In this document: positions 1 through 6,673 of the stretch, in pieces | How the letters are laid out: each line of letters starts with the position of its first letter | Position numbering within the stretch: the stretch's first letter is position 1 | NCBI GenBank assembly: GCA_021849525.1 | Contig: JAJZSS010000082.1 | Location: forward strand, 1-6,853 | Direction of reading: 5' to 3' | DNA length: 6,853 bases | Origin: Chloroflexota bacterium | GTDB lineage: Bacteria > Chloroflexota > Anaerolineae > Anaerolineales > UBA4823 | Notes under the pieces: generated by a model | Told to the model about the DNA's origin: nothing | Seen by the model: only the letters and a program-made list of their open reading frames with translations | The model's database searches: none | Made by a program: the position numbers and the translations under genes

Positions 1-666
1 ATCTCCTTCGGGGTTTTCAGCGCCGCGTTCTGCCAGCCATAAATTGATCTGCCTTTTGACCTCGCCGATGGTTAAGGGTGCACCATCTTTTTTGATTAGA
101 ACCTCGTCGCGTACGGCATGCCGGCTGAGAAAATCAGCGGTTTCGCCGACTACCTGAGTGGTGATTTGCCCCATCTGGCGGATTCGATCCACTTCCGTGG
201 TATCTTTAGTCGCCATGGCAGCTAATAAAACTTTTCCTTGCAGGTCGGAGGTAAAGATCAACCCTGGCAGCGCCTGCTGGATTCCAGACATCACGGCGTA
301 GGCGTAACCGGCATCCATTTGCCCATAGACTCCGACGCGACCTTGTTCTAAATCCAGATCAGCAAACATCAGTTTATACCGGGCAACGGTGGCCTGCAAC
401 GGATCTCCATTTGCTTCTTTCAAGAGCTCAGCTGGACGATAGTCGGCGAGATTGCGAATCGAGAAACCGCTCCTGGCAGCCTCTTCGCGTTCCATCGGGT
501 TGCAGAAAAGCACGGGATCGGCGTTGCGCTGGATAATGAGATCGGCATTGTTAAAATGGCCGCCGCCGGTCAAATACACCATGGCGGGATTATGCTGTCC
601 GCTTCCGGTAATCCACAGGGCGTCCAGATTGTTGATTTCCATCAGATGGTTCAGGTCGCTTTTCAT
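1..666 (-). CDS. M24-family metallopeptidase (Xaa-Pro peptidase type), N-terminal part, truncated by window edge
   Basis: The frame is open from ATG at 666 to the left edge, giving 222 residues with no stop; the C-terminal part is outside the window. It begins MKSDLNHLMEINNLDALWIT. Residues about 5-145 look like the creatinase/prolidase N-terminal domain: a 'you-are-what-you-read' alpha/beta fold with YLTGGGHF near 31-38 and VLFCNPMEREEA near 52-63. At about 150-175 the run LAAMATKDTTEVDRIRQMGQ matches the 'mR..KdehEi..iR.a' junction where the M24 pita-bread catalytic domain starts. The metal ligands (two Asp, one His, two Glu in the family) would lie beyond the edge, so activity cannot be judged. 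Family members are usually cytosolic, metal-dependent and cleave Xaa-Pro or related dipeptide bonds; no signal peptide is seen. A Shine-Dalgarno-like AAGGATC (677-671) supports the start. It lies 32 bases after the selA stop, so it is probably co-transcribed. The family call is fairly sure; substrate is unknown. Confidence 0.82.
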   Translation of the reverse strand, partial: MKSDLNHLMEINNLDALWITGSGQHNPAMVYLTGGGHFNNADLIIQRNADPVLFCNPMEREEAARSGFSIRNLADYRPAELLKEANGDPLQATVARYKLMFADLDLEQGRVGVYGQMDAGYAYAVMSGIQQALPGLIFTSDLQGKVLLAAMATKDTTEVDRIRQMGQITTQVVGETADFLSRHAVRDEVLIKKDGAPLTIGEVKRQINLWLAERGAENPEGD

Positions 667-698
667 AATTGATCCTTAATGAGCCCGCAAAGACCAGT

Positions 699-2072
699 TT
701 ACGCGCTGGCCCTCCGGGTGTGATGGGTGATGAGCGTGGTGAGTGTTTTCAACAGGAAGGGTTCTTGTTCAGGTAGCACTGTGCGCGGATCGAACACGAT
801 GGTATCTTCATCCAGCCGGGCAACAATCGGGGGGTTGGCCTGGCGTAAGCGCTCCATAAAACGATTGGGGCTGGGTAGTCGTAAGCGAAGCACAAACGTG
901 GGGAATGTCTCTCCGGGTAAGCTGCCCCCGCCCACAGTGGATTCAGCAGGAGTCACATCCCCTCGTCCCAAATGGCTGGCCCAGGTTTCTGCGCGTGCTT
1001 TCAAAGCCTCCGGACTGGCTGAGATCATCCGCCAGATGGGGATTTCCCGCTCGGCTTCGTCCTTAAGATAATGCATCAGGGTTTCATTTAACGCTGCCAG
1101 GCACAGCTTGTCAGCTCGGATTGCCCGCGCCAGGGGGTGTTTTTTGAGCCGGTTGACCAGCTCCGCGCGGCCGATGATGATCCCTGCTTGCGGCCCGCCC
1201 AGGAGTTTATCGCCCGAGAAACAGACCAGGTCGGCTCCGGCTGCCAGCGATTCCTGGACAGTCGGCTCATGGGCCAGCCCGTAGCGGGCGGTATCCAGGA
1301 GGCTGCCGGATCCGAGATCATCAACCAGGGGAATATTCGCCTCGTTACACAATTCAGCAATCTCACCCAATTCAGGTTCGCTGGTGAAGCCAATCATCTT
1401 GAAGTTTGAGCGATGGGCGTGGAGGATGAGGGCAGGCTTTTCTGCGAGCGCAGCTTCATAGTCAGATAGATGAACCCGGTTCGTTGCCCCGATTTCGATC
1501 AGGCGCGCCCCGGATTGCTTCATCACTTCCGGCACACGGAATCCACCGCCGATCTCAACCAGCTGGCTACGGGCGATGACCACTCCTCTCCGTCGCGCCA
1601 GCGCCGATAACGCCAATAGCACAGCTGCCGCGTTATTGTTTACTACCAGGGCAGCCTCTACACCAGTCAGGTGCTTGAGCAGGGTTTCAGCATGCAGCAG
1701 ACGTGAACCGCGCTTGCCTGCCTCCAGATCAAATTCGAGGTTCGAATAACCACCTGCTACATCCATACAGGCCTGAATGGAAGCTGCACTGAGTGGCGCC
1801 CGGCCCAGGTTGGTGTGTAATATAACCCCGGTGGCATTGATCACGGGAAGGAGGGTGGGGGTGACCCAGAGGCTTAATACTTGATCAATATTTTGCAGGA
1901 GACGAGTGTGATCGGGGAGCTGTTTTCCCTGGCGAAATTCGGTCCGCGCCATTTCCAATGCCTGTCGGATTGCCTCCAGCGTCAAAGGGCGCCCGTACTT
2001 TGCAACCCAGGCCAATCCGGAATCAGTTTGGATGATATGGTCAACGGAAGGCAGAGATCGCAGATCTGTCAT
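699..2072 (-). CDS. selA: L-seryl-tRNA(Sec) selenium transferase (selenocysteine synthase)
   Basis: The 457-residue protein is full length for bacterial SelA (about 460 residues). SelA is a PLP enzyme that converts seryl-tRNA(Sec) to selenocysteinyl-tRNA(Sec) with selenophosphate, in the cytosol, as a large ring-shaped oligomer. The N-terminal tRNA(Sec)-binding region is present (LPSVDHIIQT at 7-16), which separates it from the shorter SelA-like proteins. NATGVILHTNLGRAPLS (79-95) and the conserved GKRGSR (119-124) follow. The PLP-binding motif is SGDKLLGGPQAG (286-297), with K289 as the predicted Schiff-base lysine, and VDDLGSGSL (250-258) supplies the usual Asp of the fold. No in-frame stop or missing key residue was found. 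ATG at 2072 is the first possible start because an in-frame TAA lies four codons upstream. No good Shine-Dalgarno is visible ahead of it. It follows a membrane-protein gene by 49 bases and precedes the M24 peptidase gene by 32. selB, selC and selD are not in the window. Confidence 0.96.
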   Translation of the reverse strand: MTDLRSLPSVDHIIQTDSGLAWVAKYGRPLTLEAIRQALEMARTEFRQGKQLPDHTRLLQNIDQVLSLWVTPTLLPVINATGVILHTNLGRAPLSAASIQACMDVAGGYSNLEFDLEAGKRGSRLLHAETLLKHLTGVEAALVVNNNAAAVLLALSALARRRGVVIARSQLVEIGGGFRVPEVMKQSGARLIEIGATNRVHLSDYEAALAEKPALILHAHRSNFKMIGFTSEPELGEIAELCNEANIPLVDDLGSGSLLDTARYGLAHEPTVQESLAAGADLVCFSGDKLLGGPQAGIIIGRAELVNRLKKHPLARAIRADKLCLAALNETLMHYLKDEAEREIPIWRMISASPEALKARAETWASHLGRGDVTPAESTVGGGSLPGETFPTFVLRLRLPSPNRFMERLRQANPPIVARLDEDTIVFDPRTVLPEQEPFLLKTLTTLITHHTRRASA

Positions 2073-2075
2073 GTG

Positions 2076-2104
2076 AGATTTTTAAATGGGAATAAACCTG
2101 TCAA
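2076..2104 (-). promoter_or_regulatory. Possible internal promoter directly in front of selA
   Basis: Read on the minus strand, a perfect -35 hexamer TTGACA (2104-2099) is followed after 17 bases by AAATCT (2081-2076), a poor -10; AAAAAT at spacer 15 is an alternative. A start 6-9 bases after the -10 would fall at or next to the selA ATG at 2072, giving a leaderless message. That would fit the lack of a Shine-Dalgarno there. The -10 is weak and the gene could equally be expressed by read-through from upstream. Confidence 0.25.
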
Positions 2105-2121
2105 TTTGCTGTCCGACTCAT

Positions 2122-2514
2122 TTATGGGCGCCACTGGCTCCGCTCGCGCAGGCGCAGCATCCATTCAATCAGCACGATACCAATTGCCAGCAAAGCCCCA
2201 ATCGCAGGATTTAATACACCCCCGATCATCAGCCAGGCCAAAGTAGATACATAGATCCCGCTCCACAAAGATTGGCGCAGGATAACCAGGGAGGTTGGTG
2301 GAGGCTGGGTTGGAAAACGCCTGTTCAAGAAAGCAACCAGGGGCAAAAAAGTGCCGGTTAGCGCCAGGACAGTGGTAAAGAAAAATACCCAACGGGTTCC
2401 CCCGCTGGGTTCCATCAAAATCAATGTGGCCAATAAGCCTCCCCAACCGATCACAATCAAGATAATCGCGGTTGGCAGGAAGAAACCCACAGTAGGTGAT
2501 TTACTTTTTTCCAT
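2122..2514 (-). CDS. Small membrane protein of unknown function, four predicted helices
   Basis: I do not recognise this 130-residue protein. Four hydrophobic stretches are visible: about 11-34 (FFLPTAIILIVIGWGGLLAT), 42-63, 83-100 and 103-120. A short charged N-terminus (MEKSKSP) precedes them and a basic C-terminal tail (RLRERSQWRP) follows, which would place the tail in the cytoplasm by the positive-inside rule. The loop between helices 2 and 3 is basic and proline-rich (NRRFPTQPPPTSLVILRQSL). There is no cleavable signal peptide and there are no catalytic-looking residues or cysteines. ATG at 2512-2514 follows only a weak ribosome site (GAGAAAA). It is the first gene of the cluster that continues into selA, 49 bases downstream, and a good promoter lies ahead of it. 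Its size, helix pattern and position suggest a real gene and not a chance frame. A link to selenium metabolism cannot be inferred from the protein itself. Confidence 0.75.
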   Translation of the reverse strand: MEKSKSPTVGFFLPTAIILIVIGWGGLLATLILMEPSGGTRWVFFFTTVLALTGTFLPLVAFLNRRFPTQPPPTSLVILRQSLWSGIYVSTLAWLMIGGVLNPAIGALLAIGIVLIEWMLRLRERSQWRP

Positions 2515-2561
2515 AATTCGTTTGGTTTTCTCTGAAATCGGATCGGTTTTAGAACAGGTCC

Positions 2562-2567
2562 ATTATA
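2562..2567 (-). promoter_or_regulatory. -10 element of the promoter for the membrane protein-selA-M24 cluster
   Basis: On the minus strand the sequence reads CATTGTATAATGGACC, with a perfect TATAAT. The hexamer 17 bases upstream (TCCAGG) is a poor -35. Transcription would start near 2555, giving a leader of about 40 bases before the ATG at 2514. It sits between the dnaK terminator and the first gene of the cluster, which is where a promoter is needed. Confidence 0.55.
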
Positions 2568-2620
2568 CAATGATTTTACCTCTGCCTGGATGGGCGTATG
2601 TCGCAGGGATTGCGGACTAA

Positions 2621-2660
2621 ATAAAAAGCTCGCCCCGAATACAAAATTCGGGACGAGCTT
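2621..2660 (-). terminator. Rho-independent terminator of dnaK
   Basis: Arms 2646-2660 and 2626-2640 form a 15-bp stem around a five-base loop. The one non-Watson-Crick pair is G-U in the minus-strand transcript but would be a C-A mismatch in a plus-strand transcript. The minus strand continues TTTTTATTT after the stem. Both points show that it terminates dnaK, whose stop is 22 bases earlier. It separates dnaK from the selA cluster. Confidence 0.92.
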
Positions 2661-2682
2661 GCAGATCATATGATTGGGCTGA

Positions 2683-4587
<1,905 letters not shown>

Positions 4588-4633
4588 TTTATATCTCTCC
4601 TTTTTGATTACTCAAAGGTGTCATCAGTGAAAA

Positions 4634-4662
4634 CATACAGATACAGTTTAGCGCCTGTACAA
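4634..4662 (-). promoter_or_regulatory. Weak candidate promoter of dnaK
   Basis: On the minus strand TTGTAC (4662-4657) lies 17 bases from TGTATG (4639-4634), or 19 bases from TATGTT (4637-4632). Either would give a leader of roughly 40 bases ending in the good dnaK ribosome site. Matches to the sigma-70 consensus are only moderate. The CIRCE element (TTAGCACTC-N9-GAGTGCTAA) that often controls dnaK is absent here. Instead the promoter overlaps an inverted repeat TACAG-N8-CTGTA (4642-4659). Confidence 0.3.
4642..4659. repeat. Inverted repeat TACAG-N8-CTGTA upstream of dnaK
   Basis: TACAG at 4642-4646 and CTGTA at 4655-4659 form a short dyad with an eight-base spacer. A second ATACAG copy lies directly before it in tandem (4635-4646). 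A further small dyad, CGTT-AAC-AACG, lies at 4671-4681. The positions overlap the likely dnaK promoter, so an operator is possible. Short dyads like these also arise by chance. Confidence 0.35.
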
Positions 4663-4841
4663 TAGAAAAACGTTAACAACGAGTTGGAATTTTGTAAACT
4701 CTGGTTCTGAGAACTTCTGGTAGGGTGAGGCTAACGGTTATCAAGAGGTTCAAAAGTGAAATTACGGCTTATTGCTGGCTTTTATTATGACTCGCCAATT
4801 TGCGACTCTCATCACTCTGATAAGAGTTGATTTGTAGATGT

Positions 4842-4859
4842 CAAATCTTTAAGGTTAGG
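4842..4859 (+). repeat. Left copy of an 18-bp inverted repeat, near-palindromic core
   Basis: CAAATCTTTAAGGTTAGG matches the reverse complement of 5008-5025 at 17 of 18 positions. Its core AATCTT-T-AAGGTT (4844-4856) is itself a dyad with one mismatch. Two oppositely oriented copies of a self-symmetric site in one intergenic region suggest a protein-binding site. Confidence 0.7.
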
Positions 4860-4902
4860 CACCCCTAGATATCGGCACTGCAGCCCATAGCACACAACAT
4901 TG

Positions 4903-4914
4903 CCCATATATGGG
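4903..4914. repeat. 12-bp perfect palindrome CCCATATATGGG
   Basis: The dyad is perfect over 12 bases with no spacer. Shorter complementary pieces flank it: CAAC at 4895-4898 and GTTG at 4916-4919, offset by unequal spacers. This is the shape of a dimeric regulator site; no known operator consensus was recognised. Confidence 0.55.
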
Positions 4915-4958
4915 AGTTGAGGGATGTTATATCCTGTCACTGGGGTCTGAGGAATGTT
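4911..4958 (+). repeat. Direct repeat pair with 30-bp period (TGAGGRATGTT core)
   Basis: Positions 4911-4928 and 4941-4958 match at 14 of 18 bases. Their core, TGAGGGATGTT (4918-4928) and TGAGGAATGTT (4948-4958), matches at 10 of 11. The spacing is exactly 30 bases, about three helical turns, so both would face the same side of the DNA. A reverse-oriented AATGTTG lies at 4901-4895. Confidence 0.5.
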
Positions 4959-5007
4959 GATTAAACGGCTTCCCAAAGTTAATAAAGCATTACAAAATTT
5001 AAGAATC

Positions 5008-5025
5008 CCTAATCTTAAAGATTTG
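5008..5025 (-). repeat. Right copy of the 18-bp inverted repeat, perfect palindromic core
   Basis: This is the partner of 4842-4859, in opposite orientation. Its core AATCTT-A-AAGATT (5011-5023) is perfectly symmetric. The left half also pairs with TTTAAGAAT (4998-5006) around a CCCT loop, an alternative hairpin with one mismatch. Eight T's follow at 5027-5034, but the stems are too AT-rich to call a terminator. Confidence 0.7.
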
Positions 5026-5056
5026 GTTTTTTTTAGACTAGCGTAGGGTTTTAGTA

Positions 5057-5086
5057 TTGTGAAGATGGGGTATTATCTGCTAGAAT
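5057..5086 (+). promoter_or_regulatory. Likely dnaA promoter (extended -10)
   Basis: TTGTGA (5057-5062) and TAGAAT (5081-5086) are 18 bases apart, and the -10 is preceded by TGC, giving the extended -10 form TGnTAnAAT. Transcription would start near 5093, leaving a leader of about 170 bases before the dnaA ATG. The -10 overlaps CTAG-AATA-CTAG (5080-5091), and the promoter lies within a dyad TAGTATT/AATACTA (5052-5058, 5084-5090). The sequence ACTAGCG occurs at 5037 and again exactly 50 bases later at 5087, on either side of the promoter. Confidence 0.55.
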
Positions 5087-5134
5087 ACTAGCGCAACGCT
5101 GAAAATTGAATACTGCCAGGGGGGTTCCTTTGAT

Positions 5135-5205
5135 CCCATTCGCGATGGGTGAATAGGTAAAATCTAATATCGTTCTTCCTTTGTCCTACTGTGAAATGCA
5201 GTAGG
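5135..5205 (+). promoter_or_regulatory. Structured dnaA leader with two hairpins
   Basis: If transcription starts near 5093, the untranslated leader contains CCCAT-TCGCG-ATGGG (5135-5149) and CCTACTG-TGAAATG-CAGTAGG (5185-5205). The second is a perfect 7-bp stem with a 7-base loop, ending 57 bases before the start codon. Neither is followed by a T-run, so they are not intrinsic terminators. They do not sequester the ribosome site. A role in mRNA stability or regulation is possible but unproven. Confidence 0.4.
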
Positions 5206-5262
5206 TGTTCTGTCTCTGCATGTATTGTACCAAAATCATATCTATGTGAGGAGAAGGCCGTT

Positions 5263-6609
5263 ATGAAAGCTGAACAGGCCTGGCAAGCTGCCGTCGGACA
5301 ATTGCAGATGGAAATGCCCAAGGCTGCCTTTGAGACCTGGGTGCGTTCTACTGAATTTCTCTCCTACGAGGACGGTAGTTTTACTGTTGGTGTTCAAAAT
5401 GCATACGCACGCGACTGGCTGCAGAGTCGTCTTGCCAGTACAGTGACGCGAATTTTGACTGGTATTATGAATCGAACCGTTGAGGTCCATTTTGCGATCT
5501 GGCAAAAACCGGTTGATCCTGAGGCTCCAACACCAAAAAAAGAGAGCGCCCCGGCATACGATGTGAATGTCGAAGTAGAGGTTCGTAATATAACGTTAAA
5601 TCCCCGCTACACCTTCGAAAATTTTGTTGTCGGACCCAGTAATCGTCTGGCTCATGCAGCGTCGATGGCTGTGGCTGAAAAACCAACCTACACCTATAAT
5701 CCTCTGTTCTTATATGGTGGTGTTGGGCTGGGTAAAACTCATCTCCTACATGGGATCGGTAACATGTGCACCCAGCGTGGGATGCAGGTGTTGTATGTTT
5801 CGTCCGAAGAATTTACAAACGATTTAATTAATGCCATCCGGACCCATACGACCCAGGCTTTCCGCGAGAAATATCGCCAGATCGATGTTTTGCTTATTGA
5901 TGATATTCAGTTCATCGCCGGTAAAGAATCCACTCAGGAAGAATTCTTCCATACCTTTAATACCCTGCATGGGCAAAACAAGCAAATTGTAATTTCCTCG
6001 GACCGGCCGCCAAAAGCGATGCTGACCCTGGAAGAGCGCTTGCTATCCCGCTTTGAATGGGGTCTGACTGCTGATATTCAGCCTCCAGATATTGAAACCC
6101 GGATGGCGATCTTGCGTTCAAAAGCTGAGCGGGCGGGATTTCGCATTCAGGATGAATTCTTGCAGCAAATTGCTCGGAGAGTCCAATCAAATATCCGGGA
6201 GTTGGAAGGCGCTCTCACCCGGGTGGTGGCATTTGCAGATTTGAGTGGTTTGCCGATCAACCAGCAGCTGGTTGATTCTGCCCTGGGAGACCTGTTACCT
6301 CGCCGGACGAATCTTCAACCGGATGATGTGGTCCGCCGTGTGGCCGATGCCTATGGCGTAACGGTGGAAAGATTATTAAGCCGCGATCGCTCGCAACAGG
6401 TGGCTCTTCCGCGACAGGTGGCGATGTACTTGTTGCGTGAGGAAGCCAATATTTCGCTGCCTCAAATTGGGAAAGCGCTGGGTGGGCGTGACCACACAAC
6501 GATTCTTTATGGGTGTGAGAAAATTGCCGATCTCGTGGAGCGGGATGATCACTTGCGCCGGCAGGTTGTCGATATCAAAGAGCAGCTATACAATCCTCGG
6601 ATTTATTAG
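5263..6609 (+). CDS. dnaA: Chromosomal replication initiator DnaA
   Basis: The 448-residue AAA+ protein binds and opens the replication origin. Domain I covers about 1-80 (AWQAAVGQLQ; FETWVRSTEF), followed by a short linker that includes KKESAP. Domain III starts near 113 (NPRYTFENFVVG). It carries Walker A GGVGLGKT (152-159), Walker B LLIDDIQF (210-217), sensor 1 VISSDRPP (243-250), the box VII arginine in LLSRFEWGL (R263), and sensor 2 NIRELEGAL (310-318). Domain IV, the DNA-binding helix-turn-helix, runs from about 350 and contains RDRSQQVALPRQVAMYL (374-390) and the DnaA signature GGRDHTTILYGCEKI (407-421). All key residues are present. The frame is open back to a GTG at 5191, but ATG 5263 has AGGAGAAGG (5249-5257) at proper spacing and gives the usual DnaA N-terminus. 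The gene is divergent from dnaK, and dnaN does not follow. Confidence 0.98.
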   Translation: MKAEQAWQAAVGQLQMEMPKAAFETWVRSTEFLSYEDGSFTVGVQNAYARDWLQSRLASTVTRILTGIMNRTVEVHFAIWQKPVDPEAPTPKKESAPAYDVNVEVEVRNITLNPRYTFENFVVGPSNRLAHAASMAVAEKPTYTYNPLFLYGGVGLGKTHLLHGIGNMCTQRGMQVLYVSSEEFTNDLINAIRTHTTQAFREKYRQIDVLLIDDIQFIAGKESTQEEFFHTFNTLHGQNKQIVISSDRPPKAMLTLEERLLSRFEWGLTADIQPPDIETRMAILRSKAERAGFRIQDEFLQQIARRVQSNIRELEGALTRVVAFADLSGLPINQQLVDSALGDLLPRRTNLQPDDVVRRVADAYGVTVERLLSRDRSQQVALPRQVAMYLLREEANISLPQIGKALGGRDHTTILYGCEKIADLVERDDHLRRQVVDIKEQLYNPRIY

Positions 6610-6628
6610 AGACTTCGGATCATAAAAA

Positions 6629-6666
6629 AAGGAGGCTGTCCAGTTTGATGATTGGACAGCCTCTTT
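6629..6666. terminator. Bidirectional intrinsic terminator between dnaA and the convergent gene
   Basis: GAGGCTGTCCA (6632-6642) and TGGACAGCCTC (6653-6663) form a perfect 11-bp stem, extendable to 14 with one G-U pair, around a ten-base loop. Seven A's (6624-6630) precede it and TTTCTGTT follows it. The plus-strand message (dnaA, stop 20 bases before) thus has a modest U-tract. The minus-strand message (stop 8 bases before) has a strong U7. It serves both convergent genes. Confidence 0.9.
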
Positions 6667-6673
6667 CTGTTAT

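Larger units (their letters stand above)
4588..5262. other. Divergent dnaK-dnaA intergenic region, repeat-rich, 675 bases
   Basis: No convincing gene or RNA gene is visible here. Going from dnaK to dnaA it contains: the dnaK ribosome site and a dyad-rich upstream region (4635-4681); a perfect palindrome GTTCTGAGAAC (4704-4714); ACTCT-GATA-AGAGT (4814-4827); one arm of an 18-bp inverted repeat (4842-4859); a CCCATATATGGG palindrome (4903-4914); a direct repeat of 30-bp period (4911-4958); an AT-rich stretch (about 4960-5036) with the second arm (5008-5025) and eight T's (5027-5034); and a dnaA promoter with a structured leader. It is clearly more AT-rich than the genes on either side. Sites starting TTATC occur (4738 plus, 4823 minus, 5073 plus), but none matches the DnaA box well. 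It may be a regulatory region or part of a replication origin; the sequence alone does not decide. Confidence 0.6.

Noticed and set aside
727..2246. Open frames on the plus strand opposite selA, and one on the same strand at 1088-1393
   Set aside because: They are shadows of selA; their products are low-complexity and lack conserved motifs.
4588..4690. CIRCE/HrcA operator before dnaK
   Set aside because: TTAGCACTC and GAGTGCTAA halves are absent; only unrelated short dyads are seen.
4704..4714. GTTCTGAGAAC as a LexA (SOS) box
   Set aside because: The half-sites are in the opposite order from the Gram-positive GAAC-N4-GTTC consensus; it is a short palindrome that can occur by chance.
4998..5034. 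Intrinsic terminator from the AT-rich hairpin and eight T's
   Set aside because: The stem is almost all A-T pairs with a mismatch, and seven bases separate it from the T-run; no transcript is known to need it.
5191..5262. N-terminal extension of DnaA from GTG 5191 (24 more residues)
   Set aside because: The extension has no ribosome site, is cysteine-rich and unlike DnaA, and overlaps a leader hairpin. ATG 5263 has AGGAGAAGG at the right distance and the normal family N-terminus.
4588..5262. Classical DnaA boxes (TTATCCACA) or a parS site
   Set aside because: Scanning both strands by eye found no full match and no TGTTTCACGTGAAACA-like site; partial TTATC sites are too weak to annotate.
4588..5262. 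tRNA(Sec), SRP RNA or another structured RNA gene
   Set aside because: No T-arm (GGTTCRA), acceptor stem pairing or SRP core motif could be found. GGTTCAA at 4747 has no matching arms.
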